A stretch of 63,129 nt of DNA from an uncultured bacterium (GTDB lineage: Bacteria > Patescibacteriota > Patescibacteriia > 2-12-FULL-60-25), in assembly GCA_937949995.1 (NCBI GenBank), contig CALFEO010000006.1, positions 1 through 63,129 of the forward strand, in the 5' to 3' direction. The translations under genes were made by a program, and so were the position numbers. The notes below the pieces were generated by a model that did not search any database, had not been told where the DNA came from, and saw nothing but the letters and a program-made list of their open reading frames with translations. The number at the start of each line of letters is the position of its first letter. Position 1 is the first letter of the stretch. Of this stretch, positions 25,668 to 34,052 are shown one piece after another.

Positions 25668-25721
25668 ATGCGTACCCCCGAAGTTATTCATGACGTTACT
25701 TTTTGTGTGCCACAAAGATAG
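25668..25721 (+). CDS. 17-residue leader-type peptide
   Basis: ATG 25668 is preceded by AAGGAGAGAGGAA, one of the best ribosome binding sites in the window, behind a near-consensus promoter. The peptide is MRTPEVIHDVTFCVPQR. Its TAG stop lies in the left arm of a strong stem-loop (25711-25760). It could be a true micropeptide or a leader peptide controlling the next ORF. No function is recognised, and length alone gives no support beyond the translation signals. Confidence 0.5.
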   Translation: MRTPEVIHDVTFCVPQR

Positions 25722-25760
25722 TGATCGTGCCCGGCACGATTCACGTTTAACATCTTTGTG
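25711..25760 (+). promoter_or_regulatory. Long stem-loop between the two small ORFs
   Basis: Outer arms CACAAAGAT (25711-25719) and ATCTTTGTG (25752-25760); inner arms GTGATCGTGC and GCACGATTCAC with one bulge, loop CCG. It covers the stop of the 17-residue ORF and ends shortly before the next ribosome binding site. There is no T run, so it is not a classic terminator. Confidence 0.75.
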
Positions 25761-25781
25761 TATATGCAAGGAAAAAGCGCC

Positions 25782-25910
25782 ATGATTCACAAGCGCGATT
25801 CGGAAGATACGATTCAACAACGATCCAATGGGATCGGACCGTCAGAGTGCAAGCGTGTTTTTACTCCCGGTGAGTTGCAACCGCATATGCACTGTCCGTG
25901 GTGTGGGTAG
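25782..25910 (+). CDS. 42-residue protein with C-terminal CPWCG
   Basis: ATG 25782 follows CAAGGAAAAAGCGCC, giving an AAGGA site at suitable spacing. ATG 25764 in the same frame would give 48 residues but has no such site. The protein is polar, without a membrane segment. It ends in HMHCPWCG, and with Cys23 the set C-x14-C-x2-C plus two histidines (35 and 37) could bind one zinc ion. No family recognised. It is followed by a short hairpin (25913-25930) and, after a gene-free stretch, a terminator at 26055-26080. It stands alone between a lipoprotein gene and a TrmB-like regulator. Confidence 0.5.
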   Translation: MIHKRDSEDTIQQRSNGIGPSECKRVFTPGELQPHMHCPWCG

Positions 25911-26054
25911 CTGTGGGCCTTTGCGCCCATATATCTACTCTTATCACTTGTGTCATCAGAACCTTCGGCTAATGCTTGAAAAAGCAACACAGCCGTTTTA
26001 AGAAGCAAAAATCCGGAGTACCCATACTCCGTGGAAGACTCATCACACACACTC

Positions 26055-26080
26055 GGCGCCAATGCTTTACGGCGCCTTTT
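26055..26080 (+). terminator. Terminator of the small-ORF unit
   Basis: GGCGCC, 10-base loop, GGCGCC, TTTT. It lies 145 bases after the 42-residue ORF. The stretch before it (25931-26054) contains another small hairpin (GGAG/CTCC at about 26012-26027) and no supported gene. Confidence 0.7.
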
Positions 26081-26082
26081 AG

Positions 26083-26838
26083 TTATGGATTATTTTGCGC
26101 TCCGCGCCACATGAACTCGAACATGGCCTTCAACATATCGCGAGTTTGTTTATTTTCAAATAAAAAGACAATGGGCTTGGCTTTGGGTAATATTATTGCG
26201 ACCTTATCATCGAATAATGTCATTTCACCAAAAAAAGGATTCTGTTCATAAGGAATAAATTTGACCTGCCAGTTTTCTTTATTGTAGATGGGCAATTGAA
26301 CTCCATTTTTCAAAGCAACGATTGTGCGACCGCGCAGTTGACGAGTAAGAAACATCCGTTGAGACTCATCGATTTTGGATGCTTTGCTGGCATCTTCATC
26401 TATGGCTGTAATTGTTAAGATTTCTCCTCTGGTTTGCAGATAAATTTCACGAACCGTGCGCAAGCCCTCTTCGCCTTCGAAGAATCTGACATTGGGTTTT
26501 TCTTCGGATGAAGAATTGAACAGCGCCAAAAAAGTTGGCATAGCCTCTTTGAGGCGGTTTTCTTTTTCTTGAATTACGGACATGTCTTTTTCGATAAGAC
26601 GCTTTAAGCGTTCCGGTGACTCGGCCACGAACATGGTTTTTTTGCCTTGGTCGTAAGTGGACATAAGGCCCCGGCGTTTGAGTGATTCAATCATCACATA
26701 AGTGGTGGCGCGGTTGACTCCGGATTTTTTGGCAATATCCTGAACGCTGGCCGGACCAAGCTCAAGCATGGCCAAATAAACATTGGACTCTTTATCCGAC
26801 AGGCCGTATTCGGCCAAACATTCTTTGAGATTTTTCAT
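26083..26838 (-). CDS. TrmB-family-like transcriptional regulator
   Basis: 251 residues. Residues 1-75 are a winged helix-turn-helix of the TrmB type: LSDKESNVYLAMLELGPASV, then DIAKKSGVNRATTYVMIESL as the recognition helix, and GLMSTYDQGKKTMFVAESP as the wing. A coiled-coil linker follows (about 78-105, SVIQEKENRLKEAMP). Residues about 115-251 resemble the C-terminal effector domain of this family (FFEGEEGLRTVREIYLQTRGEILTI). In archaea these sense sugars; in Patescibacteria the ligand is unknown. The gene is convergent with the small-ORF unit and ends 3 bases from its terminator. No partner operon is evident. Confidence 0.88.
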   Translation of the reverse strand: MKNLKECLAEYGLSDKESNVYLAMLELGPASVQDIAKKSGVNRATTYVMIESLKRRGLMSTYDQGKKTMFVAESPERLKRLIEKDMSVIQEKENRLKEAMPTFLALFNSSSEEKPNVRFFEGEEGLRTVREIYLQTRGEILTITAIDEDASKASKIDESQRMFLTRQLRGRTIVALKNGVQLPIYNKENWQVKFIPYEQNPFFGEMTLFDDKVAIILPKAKPIVFLFENKQTRDMLKAMFEFMWRGAQNNP

Positions 26839-26861
26839 AAAGTATCTACTTAGTCGTAACG

Positions 26862-27050
26862 GTTTAACTCACCCCCTTCCCCCTCCCTTAAAGCAAGGTA
26901 GGGGCTGCAAATTACCAGGTTTACTTTGAGAGGCGTGCCTCTCAAAGTACAGTGTGGTGATTTCGTAGGGATAAACCTTGTGTTTATCCGCACTCTTACA
27001 ACAAGAGGTTCTTTTAGCACGGATAAACACAAGGTTTATCCCTACGAAGA
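26862..27050. repeat. Palindrome-bearing repeat and family C copies
   Basis: 26865-26949 is an inverted copy of the composite at 4856-4967: ACTCACCCCCTTCCCCCTCCC, GCAAATTACCAGG, then a 28-bp palindrome (26922-26949) with one central mismatch around GAGGCGTGCCTC. 26961-27047 holds two opposed family C copies. Confidence 0.88.
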
Positions 27051-27109
27051 AGATTACAGCTGAACTCGTTATTGACTTTATGAGCGTTATAAACGTAGCC
27101 ACAGATGCC

Positions 27110-28237
27110 TTACCACTCCGTTAAAACCGGCAGAGTTAGTTCGGCGGTGCGCTTCCAGGTGTATTTGGTGGCGCGAGATATGCCGGCCAAGCGCAGTTTT
27201 TGTGCCAAACCATCTTCCTCTTGGATGCGTGCCATGGCGCGGGCCATGCTCTCGAGTTCGTTGGGTTCGAAGTAGATGGCCGCGTCTTTGCCGATTATTT
27301 CGGGTAAAGAGGCTGTGTCCGCGGAAAGGACGGGTGTACCGCAGGCCATAGCCTGTACCGGCGGGATGCCAAAGCCCTCGTACCAAGAAGGATGAATTAA
27401 AGCATCAGCCGAATTAAGCAATGCCGGCAGATCGGCCTCCGGAACGTAACCGAGCTGAATTATATCTTGTTTGGCTGATGATTCGGCGATGGCTTTTTTA
27501 ATTTCTTCAAAACCAAAACCCGGATTACCGATTAAGACGAGCTTGGTCGGGTCGCCCAAGCCGCGGCGCGCTTTAAACAAAGTAAATGCTTTAACCAAAT
27601 TGACGATATTCTTTTTGGCTTCGAGTCTGCCGATGGTGATGAAGTAGGGTTTGGATAAACGATAACGGTTGAGACGATCTTCGATGGCCGTATGATCGGT
27701 GATGGGACGGTAGCGATCGTGATCGATGCCGTTTGGGGTTATGGCAATGCGAGAAGGATCGATGCCGTAAGCTTCGGATATTTCACGGCCCGAGAATTCG
27801 GAAACCGTGATTACCCGCTCGGCACGCTTGGCAATATCTTTAGTACTCCATTCGTGAAATTTGCGGTCGCGGGGGCGGTATAGTTGCGGATAACGGAAAA
27901 AGCCGACATCGTGGACGGTGACTACGTTTTTTTTAGGGACAACGCGAGGTAAAACGTGAGCGGGTATAAAAAAGACGTCCGTGGGCCGGCGCCAAAGCTC
28001 GTATGATAAACGGATTTGAGTCCAACCTTTTTTAACGGGCCAGCGCGCTCGGATTTCGTACCAATTGGCCGGTAATTTTTCGAGACCGTTTTTTAAAACT
28101 TCGTTGGAATATAAAACCCAAGAATGGGGGCTGTTTTTGGTGAGCTCTTTAAGATTTTGGATTACATGCCAAGAATACCATTCCACACCCGTGCGATGGG
28201 CTTTATTGGCACGCGAAGCATCTATACCGATTAACAT
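27110..28237 (-). CDS. GT4 glycosyltransferase
   Basis: 375 residues, complete GT-B fold of the mannosyltransferase-like GT4 subgroup. It starts MLIGIDASRANKAHRTGVEWY, has FFIPAHVLP and VVTVHDVGFFRYP in the acceptor lobe, VSEFSGREI near 147, PNGIDHDRYRP near 169 and IGRLEAKKNIVNLVKAF near 196. The donor-site region is HPSWYEGFGIPPVQAMACGTPVLSAD near 277, with the two conserved glutamates partly replaced (E and Q), as is usual in this subgroup. It would add a sugar to a surface polymer precursor; substrate unknown. It stands alone on the minus strand between repeat-filled gaps, downstream of mreB. Confidence 0.92.
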   Translation of the reverse strand: MLIGIDASRANKAHRTGVEWYSWHVIQNLKELTKNSPHSWVLYSNEVLKNGLEKLPANWYEIRARWPVKKGWTQIRLSYELWRRPTDVFFIPAHVLPRVVPKKNVVTVHDVGFFRYPQLYRPRDRKFHEWSTKDIAKRAERVITVSEFSGREISEAYGIDPSRIAITPNGIDHDRYRPITDHTAIEDRLNRYRLSKPYFITIGRLEAKKNIVNLVKAFTLFKARRGLGDPTKLVLIGNPGFGFEEIKKAIAESSAKQDIIQLGYVPEADLPALLNSADALIHPSWYEGFGIPPVQAMACGTPVLSADTASLPEIIGKDAAIYFEPNELESMARAMARIQEEDGLAQKLRLAGISRATKYTWKRTAELTLPVLTEW

Positions 28238-28262
28238 GTCAGTATTATAACATACTTCAACA

Positions 28263-28450
28263 AACAGCTGCTAGCTACTAGCCACTAGCTGCCAGCCAAA
28301 CAAACCCGGTTTGTCATTTCTACTCCCTAGGCGCATCGGAAGTGCCTTCGCCCCGAGCTCCCTTCTATTCATCAGGGTCTGAGTTTATCGAAGACAGGCC
28401 GAGGGGAGAAATCTCCACCTTTAATAGCCACAAGCTAATAGCCGCCAGCT
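28263..28450. repeat. Family D and E repeats
   Basis: D at 28263-28293 and 28430-28452. An E copy at 28309-28420 has an enlarged centre (CCCTGATGAATAGAAGG-type stem and GAAGACAGGCCGAGG) instead of the usual CCTCAGGCGG palindrome. Confidence 0.8.
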
Positions 28451-28452
28451 TT

Positions 28453-28535
28453 AGCACAACCCTAAATCCCTTATCAGGGACTTGTAAACTAAGTAAACAA
28501 GTCCTCCTGATAAGGAGGATTTAGGAGGTTGTGCT
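28453..28535. repeat. 83-bp imperfect inverted repeat
   Basis: AGCACAACCCTAAATCCC at one end pairs with the AGGAGGTTGTGCT end. Each arm holds a further small palindrome (CCCTTATCAGGG and TCCTCCTGATAAGGAGGA). The centre is TAAACTAAGTAAA. Not seen elsewhere in the window. No gene between 28238 and 28545. Confidence 0.85.
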
Positions 28536-28545
28536 CAGCCACCAG

Positions 28546-29553
28546 CTAACTATTTCCTAAAATTGATTTTTTGTAGGAATCAAGGTTTTCGAGGGCGATG
28601 CCTGTGCCTTTGGCGACGCAGTATTGGGGTTCGTCGGCGACAAAAGCGGGGATGCCGGTGGCTTCGGAGATGATGCGATCGAGATTGCGGAGTTGGGATG
28701 AACCGCCGGATAGAACAACGCCTTTTTCCATGACATCTGCCGAGAGCTCGGGCGGAGTGTTGCGTAACACTTCTTTCATGGTGTCGATCATGCCTTGCAA
28801 ATCGTGCTGGATAGCATCCGTGATGTCGTCGGAGTTGATGTTGATAATGCGGGGAAGACCGTTAATCATGTCACGGCCTTTGATTTCCATTTCCAATTTG
28901 TTTTCGAGATATAAAGCCGAGCCGATGCGCAGTTTAGCCTCTTCGGCGGTGCGTTCGCCGATAGCCAAGCCGTATTTACGGCGGATGTGCTCTTGAATGG
29001 CCATGTCGAGTTTGGTACCGCCGATGCGAACGGAAGCGGAAGATACGATACCACCCAAAGAGATGACCGCTATTTCCGAAGTTCCGCCGCCAATATCAGT
29101 TATCATATGGCCCGAGGGAGAGCCGATGGGGATATCTGCGCCGATAGCGGCCACGATCGGTTCTTTAATGATATAAGCGGCGCGCGCACCGGCCGCGATT
29201 GTGGCATCGATAACCGCACGGCGCTCGGTTGATGTGATTCCGCCGGGTACGGCGACCATAACTTCGGGACGAAAAAAGCGTACACTGCCCAAAGCTTTGT
29301 TTAAAAAATATCTAAGCATGGCTTCGGTGGTGTGATAATCGGCGATGACGCCATCTTTGAGCGGACGGCGAGCCACGATTGTATCGGGAGTACGGCCAAG
29401 CATGTCTTTAGCTTCTTTGCCCACAGCCAAAACGCGTTTGTCGGCAATGGAAACGGCAACAACCGACGGCTCATTCATAACAATCCCCTTTTTGGGGATG
29501 TAAACGAGCACCGTTGTTGTGCCCAAGTCAATAGCCACCTTTTTTCCAAACAT
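28546..29553 (-). CDS. mreB: Rod-shape protein MreB
   Basis: 335 residues, the normal length for this actin-like protein. Phosphate-1 motif AIDLGTTTVLVY (7-18), then DGVIADYHTTEAML near 68, the phosphate-2 region ITDIGGGTSEIAVISLGG near 152, and the adenosine motif VVLSGGSSQLRNLDRI near 285 are all intact, so ATP binding and polymerisation are expected. MreB filaments under the membrane guide cell-wall synthesis. No mreC/mreD genes follow. Instead the surroundings are glycosyltransferase and DUF4012 genes, suggesting a link with surface-glycan assembly. No clear Shine-Dalgarno was found. Confidence 0.97.
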   Translation of the reverse strand: MFGKKVAIDLGTTTVLVYIPKKGIVMNEPSVVAVSIADKRVLAVGKEAKDMLGRTPDTIVARRPLKDGVIADYHTTEAMLRYFLNKALGSVRFFRPEVMVAVPGGITSTERRAVIDATIAAGARAAYIIKEPIVAAIGADIPIGSPSGHMITDIGGGTSEIAVISLGGIVSSASVRIGGTKLDMAIQEHIRRKYGLAIGERTAEEAKLRIGSALYLENKLEMEIKGRDMINGLPRIININSDDITDAIQHDLQGMIDTMKEVLRNTPPELSADVMEKGVVLSGGSSQLRNLDRIISEATGIPAFVADEPQYCVAKGTGIALENLDSYKKSILGNS

Positions 29554-29599
29554 AACAAACTCATCTCACCACCAATGCAAGCTTTTCGCAAGACTAAAA

Positions 29600-29900
29600 A
29601 ATAGCTACAAGCTTCTAGCTACTAGCCACTAACCAAACCAACTATGGCTTGTCATTTCTAATCGGATGTGAGAAATCTCCGCTGTTATTACCAGCCAAGT
29701 TGCTTAAGCGGAGATTTCTCACCTTCGTTCGAAATGACGAAAGAGGTTTACCGGCTTGAGTTTAATAAGCGGAGTTTTCTCCCCTTCGACTGCGCTCAGA
29801 GTCGAAATGACGAAAGGGTTATGCCAAGTTTACCAAGAGTAACTTTCATTACTCGTGATGAACTTGTTACTTTTAACTTGATGAACTCCCGTTGAACTTA
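29600..29900. repeat. Family D, E and B repeats
   Basis: D at 29606-29633, E copies at 29645-29690, 29703-29740 and 29768-29815 (the last with an added CTTCGACTGCGCTCAGAG stem), then B at 29821-29900. No gene between 29554 and 29904. Confidence 0.88.
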
Positions 29901-29904
29901 TTGA

Positions 29905-32079
29905 TTATTTCAGTTTAACGGTAAACACCTGATCATAAAGCGAGCTCGCTTGGACTTCATAGATGTTATCTCCCCATTTTGACTCGGGTTCGGGCGGTTG
30001 GGCTGATGCGACGCTTTGAGGGAAGAGGATTTTTACGTTGAATTCCGCGTTGTCGACCCCGGGTTGCTTGGGCCAATCGAGGCGGTAGGCGCCATCCAGA
30101 ATTGAAGAGACGGATTCGGGGGGAAGTTCGTAGGTAAAAGAGAGTTTGCCGGTTTTGCCGGGTTCGATGGACCAGAAGGCGCCAAAAACGGTTTTACCCA
30201 ATTCTTTCATAACATCCACTTGACCGGGCACGAAACGACCGCGAGTTTGCACCAAATCACCGGCCATGGCTCCGGATGAGGAGATGAGACGACTGCCCTC
30301 GGGCACGTAGACTCGAGTATAACTGCGATAGCGGGTATAGCGCCAAGTGATTTGCGGATTGGTATTGGTATAAGTGAGAGTAAGGTTGGCGCGCGGACGA
30401 TTGGGATCGCGGACATCCAAAGTATATTCGGCGGATTTACTCATGACTCCATCGGTTTTCAGGGCGGCAAGGTTGGCATCGATAATCCAGACAAAATCAC
30501 CGACCGTGGGCTTGGTGCGAGCGCTCCAGCCGCGATTATCGACCAAAGATTGAATTTCGGGATTGCGGTTGTAGATCAGGATTTGTTTTTGGTTTAAAGC
30601 CGTTGTGATGATGTTGATTAGCTTGGGCCATTCGCTGCGGGGCATGGTTTGTATTTTGGCGATGATGGCTTCGGCGACTTCGCCCATCAGATCCTTGCGG
30701 CCTTCGACGGTGATGCCGGGCGCCATCTCGACTTCGTATTGCAACACATCCATAAAATTGGAGGAGTTGAAAGTTTTGTCACGAACCACAATTGGACCGG
30801 TAAAAGATAAAAGAGCGTTAAAAAATCCGGGCTCCAAAGCTATTAATCCATCTTGCTTGGGCCAAGCTGATCCGGCAGGGATAGAGCGTTCGCGCTCGTA
30901 AAAATCCAAGACGCGCTCGGCTGACACGGAAAAATCAGGTGACCAATTGGCGTCGCGCATAAACCATTTGGTTACCCCGAGATGATTTTTGATCGGATCA
31001 GGAGGCACTTCATCCCAAACTCCGGAAGCCGGATTATCTATGCTGTAAACATCAAAAAAATCAAAAGTATTGATATTGCCGGCATCAATTTCGGAGGCGA
31101 TGACAGAACCGATAAAACCGCCGGCGGGGCGTATTTCATCCGCATTTTGAGTGATAATAATGTATGATTGCGGATTGGGATAACCCAAAAGCGGAACAAA
31201 GACTTCGATTAAAGGCACGCTTTGTTCCAATGATTGTTGCATGATGGGTAAAAAATCGACCAATGGCGCCAAAGCGTTTTTGATGGGAGTTGCCATTTTA
31301 TCTTGAGGGACGGACTCCCATAATGACAAAGCTATATCTATTTTATCGCGAGCCAAACGAATATCGGGCAAAGATTTATACAAAGCACCCAATAAAGCTC
31401 GGCGTTCGGCCGGTGATAAATCCTGTAAACTCCGGCTCGCGTCGATATCAACTTGCGATTGACCGGATGCCGCGGATGCGGATTTCAGCGCGTCTTGCAT
31501 GGCGATTGCGACATGCAAAATATCTTCCACACCATCCAAAGATTGGGCGCTGACTTGTGCGGCGCTTTCCAAACCGCGAATCTGCGTGCCCATATAAGGA
31601 ATATCGCGCCACAAACCAATGCTCTTTAAGTATTTTTGCATGAGCGCAAATTGCGCCGCGGCTATGGCCGCCTCTTGCTTGGCTGATTCAAACTCTCCGG
31701 CTTCGAGCATTGTTTGCATGTTTTCCAAAGCGATTTTAGCTTGATAACCGGACCAAGAAGCTTTGCCCAATGCGTAAAGAGGGGGCGCGATTAATAACGA
31801 CAACACCAATAATACAGCCAGAATCATGCCGTATTTGAAAAATCTTTTTTTTGCGGATTCTGCGGGAACCGAAACAGCTTTAAGCTCTTGCTGAGACGTT
31901 TTGGAGGATTGCGGATTTTGATCAACCGGCCGTAAAGCGACAAAAGGATTGGAGGAATCGGTTTTGGTTAATGATTTGAGCTCGGCAACCGGTTTTTTTT
32001 CAGACGCAAAATCAGACTCGTGCGGAGGCGGGAGTTCGGGAAAAGCGGGACAGGTTAAAAAATTCGGGGAATGCTCCAT
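29905..32079 (-). CDS. DUF4012 membrane-anchored protein
   Basis: 724 residues. A Pro/Ser/Lys-rich cytoplasmic N-terminus (about 1-78) is followed by one membrane helix (about 80-105, YGMILAVLLVLSLLIAPPLYAL), a helical segment (110-250), and the DUF4012 core with YIIITQNADEIRPAGGFIGS near 310 and KWFMRDANWSPDFSVSAERV near 360. A beta-rich C-terminal part follows. The family is common in Actinobacteria and Patescibacteria next to polysaccharide genes; its activity is not established. It is the last gene of an operon with three GT2 genes (6 bases after the preceding stop), which supports a role in assembly or display of that glycan. Confidence 0.92.
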   Translation of the reverse strand: MEHSPNFLTCPAFPELPPPHESDFASEKKPVAELKSLTKTDSSNPFVALRPVDQNPQSSKTSQQELKAVSVPAESAKKRFFKYGMILAVLLVLSLLIAPPLYALGKASWSGYQAKIALENMQTMLEAGEFESAKQEAAIAAAQFALMQKYLKSIGLWRDIPYMGTQIRGLESAAQVSAQSLDGVEDILHVAIAMQDALKSASAASGQSQVDIDASRSLQDLSPAERRALLGALYKSLPDIRLARDKIDIALSLWESVPQDKMATPIKNALAPLVDFLPIMQQSLEQSVPLIEVFVPLLGYPNPQSYIIITQNADEIRPAGGFIGSVIASEIDAGNINTFDFFDVYSIDNPASGVWDEVPPDPIKNHLGVTKWFMRDANWSPDFSVSAERVLDFYERERSIPAGSAWPKQDGLIALEPGFFNALLSFTGPIVVRDKTFNSSNFMDVLQYEVEMAPGITVEGRKDLMGEVAEAIIAKIQTMPRSEWPKLINIITTALNQKQILIYNRNPEIQSLVDNRGWSARTKPTVGDFVWIIDANLAALKTDGVMSKSAEYTLDVRDPNRPRANLTLTYTNTNPQITWRYTRYRSYTRVYVPEGSRLISSSGAMAGDLVQTRGRFVPGQVDVMKELGKTVFGAFWSIEPGKTGKLSFTYELPPESVSSILDGAYRLDWPKQPGVDNAEFNVKILFPQSVASAQPPEPESKWGDNIYEVQASSLYDQVFTVKLK

Positions 32080-32085
32080 GAATTC

Positions 32086-32964
32086 CTAAAGTACCGGCCG
32101 AATCTCGGTATGAGGATGTTTGGCATTACGGTACTTCCAGAAATAGTATAGCGCACTTCCGATATGAGCGCGTGCCAGCTTGTGGGTAAAAATTTGCCAC
32201 GGCCAAGAAACTACACTTTCGCGGGCATGATAATGAACCATTTTTACATGCGGAACATAAGCAACACGCCAGTTGTAATGCCAAGCGCGGCGGCAAATAT
32301 CCACTTCTTCAAAATACATGAAATATTTTTCATCAAACATTCCGATCTCTTCCAGAACTTTGCGACGGATAAGGATAGCGGAACCCATAAGAGCATCAAC
32401 TTCCATGGCGCGGTTTTGTTTAACCAGCTCTTTCATCAGATAATGATCCACGGCGCGTTTGCCCCAAGGCGTGCGTCCAAGCAAAGAACGGCGATAGACG
32501 GGGATCATCGGATTGGGAAAGCGATAACAGGAATATTGACGTGTGCCATCGGGATGCAAAAGCATGGGACCGGCGAGACCAATGTCAGGATGCTCATCCA
32601 TAAAAGCAACCAATTTTTCCATCTCACCCGGGAAAATGACCAAATCCGGATTAACCAGCATAATGTACTCACCGCGGGCTCGGCGCAAAGCATGATTGTT
32701 ACCGGCGCCAAAACCCACATTGCGCGGAGTGTCTATAACTTGAACCCAAGGATATCGGCTTTTTACCAAATCACCGGTTCCGTCACCCGGCGCATTATCG
32801 ACCAAAAAATATTCGTGAGCAAAGCCAAAATCGGCGTCTTCGACGCCTTTGAGCAACAAACGGATAAGATGAGGCGTGCGATAACACACCGTAACAAAAG
32901 ATACTTTCGGATCACCTGCTGTTAATTGTTGCTTATTATCACTGTTTTTAGCAGCTTGACTCAT
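32086..32964 (-). CDS. GT2 glycosyltransferase, rhamnosyltransferase-like
   Basis: 292 residues, a GT-A fold family 2 enzyme. N-terminal VSFVTVCYRTPHLIRLLL, the nucleotide-binding VDNAPGDGTGDL near 56, NVGFGAGNNHALRRARGEYI near 82, and LVNPDLVI near 103 as the metal-binding D-x-D-like site. Then come GSAILIRRKVLEEIGMFDE near 193 and FMYFEEVDICRRAWHYNWRV, the acceptor/catalytic region of the rhamnosyl/galactofuranosyl subgroup. ATG overlaps the previous stop by 4 bases (ATGA), so translation is coupled. Likely adds one sugar to a growing surface glycan. Confidence 0.93.
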   Translation of the reverse strand: MSQAAKNSDNKQQLTAGDPKVSFVTVCYRTPHLIRLLLKGVEDADFGFAHEYFLVDNAPGDGTGDLVKSRYPWVQVIDTPRNVGFGAGNNHALRRARGEYIMLVNPDLVIFPGEMEKLVAFMDEHPDIGLAGPMLLHPDGTRQYSCYRFPNPMIPVYRRSLLGRTPWGKRAVDHYLMKELVKQNRAMEVDALMGSAILIRRKVLEEIGMFDEKYFMYFEEVDICRRAWHYNWRVAYVPHVKMVHYHARESVVSWPWQIFTHKLARAHIGSALYYFWKYRNAKHPHTEIRPVL

Positions 32965-34007
32965 ACCAATTCCCCTCGAATCGCACGAGCGTCTAAACGC
33001 TCTTTTTGCTTGTACTTCTTACGCTTTTTCAGCATTTTTGGCAAGCCTGCCAATGCATGCAGATAACCCTTTAATGAACTGGGAGAAAAAACGGCTGCAG
33101 CAAACTTGAGCAGTTCGTACGGCAGTATCCATAAGCCATGAACAAATAGATCGGAGACGGAAAGATGTTTTGCCAAAAGCCAAACATGATTGCGGGATGA
33201 AAGATAATTTATGTGCTTGGGTTTACGGCGACGCGAAATAAAGGCCTTGATCCAATTGCTTGAACTTGACGGCGCGGCTCTGTGATGCCAAGCCAAGGCT
33301 TGAGACACAAAAACGCTTTTTAAACCCAAGCGCTTCCAGCGCCAAGCAATATCAACATCTTCTTGATAAGCGAAAAAATCTTCATCATAAAACTCCTGAC
33401 CATCCATTGCGGATACGACTGACGAAGCTCTGAAGCAGGCTAAAGCTCCGCCAACGCCAAAGCTATCGTAAGCCCCGTCATATTGACCCATGTCGGGCTC
33501 GCCGGCGCCGCGATCATATGCTCGGCGAGATTTGGTTAAGACCAGCCCGGCTGCATCAAGAGTTTCGGAGCGCTCGGTTTTGATTTGCTCGGTTTCGGTT
33601 GCCCGTAAATAAGCTCGGCGTAATTTGGGCATGCAGGCATCAACTTCGAAATTAGCTTCCATAAAATCAACCAGAGTTTTGAGACAAGCCGCATCAAACT
33701 CGATATCCGGATTACATACCACAATATAACACTTGGAGAGATCGGCATCATTCCAGCCGGCCAAGGCCATCTGAATAGCTTGGTTATGAGCGCGAGCAAA
33801 ACCCTGATTGCGCATATTGCGCAAAACGGTGATATGAGATTTTTCCTTGGCCAGCCAAGCGGCCGATCCGTCGCTGGAGGCGTTGTCTACAACGATTGTT
33901 CGAAATGGAATTTGTTGTTCATCCAATGAATCAAAAAGTTTGGGCAAAAAAGCCATTGAATTCCAGCTGACGATATTGACTGATAGTTTAACTGTCGGTT
34001 CGGACAT
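32961..34007 (-). CDS. GT2 glycosyltransferase
   Basis: 348 residues. GT-A family 2: LSVNIVSWNSMAFLPKLFDSL at the start, VVDNASSDGSAAWL near 36, NQGFARAHNQAIQMAL near 67, and VVCNPDIEFD near 92 as the donor/metal site. VGGALACFRASSVVSAMDGQ near 197 is followed by DEDFFAYQEDVDIAWRWKRLG. A basic C-terminal tail (about 320-348) may lie at the membrane. A paralogue of the next gene in the operon, together probably building a repeating unit. Separated from the upstream membrane GT by 45 bases. Confidence 0.92.
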   Translation of the reverse strand: MSEPTVKLSVNIVSWNSMAFLPKLFDSLDEQQIPFRTIVVDNASSDGSAAWLAKEKSHITVLRNMRNQGFARAHNQAIQMALAGWNDADLSKCYIVVCNPDIEFDAACLKTLVDFMEANFEVDACMPKLRRAYLRATETEQIKTERSETLDAAGLVLTKSRRAYDRGAGEPDMGQYDGAYDSFGVGGALACFRASSVVSAMDGQEFYDEDFFAYQEDVDIAWRWKRLGLKSVFVSQALAWHHRAAPSSSSNWIKAFISRRRKPKHINYLSSRNHVWLLAKHLSVSDLFVHGLWILPYELLKFAAAVFSPSSLKGYLHALAGLPKMLKKRKKYKQKERLDARAIRGELV

Positions 34008-34052
34008 ATGATTGTCGTTTTAGCTGTGCCGAGGTTGCCGAATTTTGATGAT

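Noticed and set aside
25814..26062. 82-codon minus-strand ORF across the small-ORF unit
   Set aside because: No ribosome binding site or promoter on that strand, and it overlaps a plus-strand unit with complete signals. Kept out, though it cannot be fully excluded.
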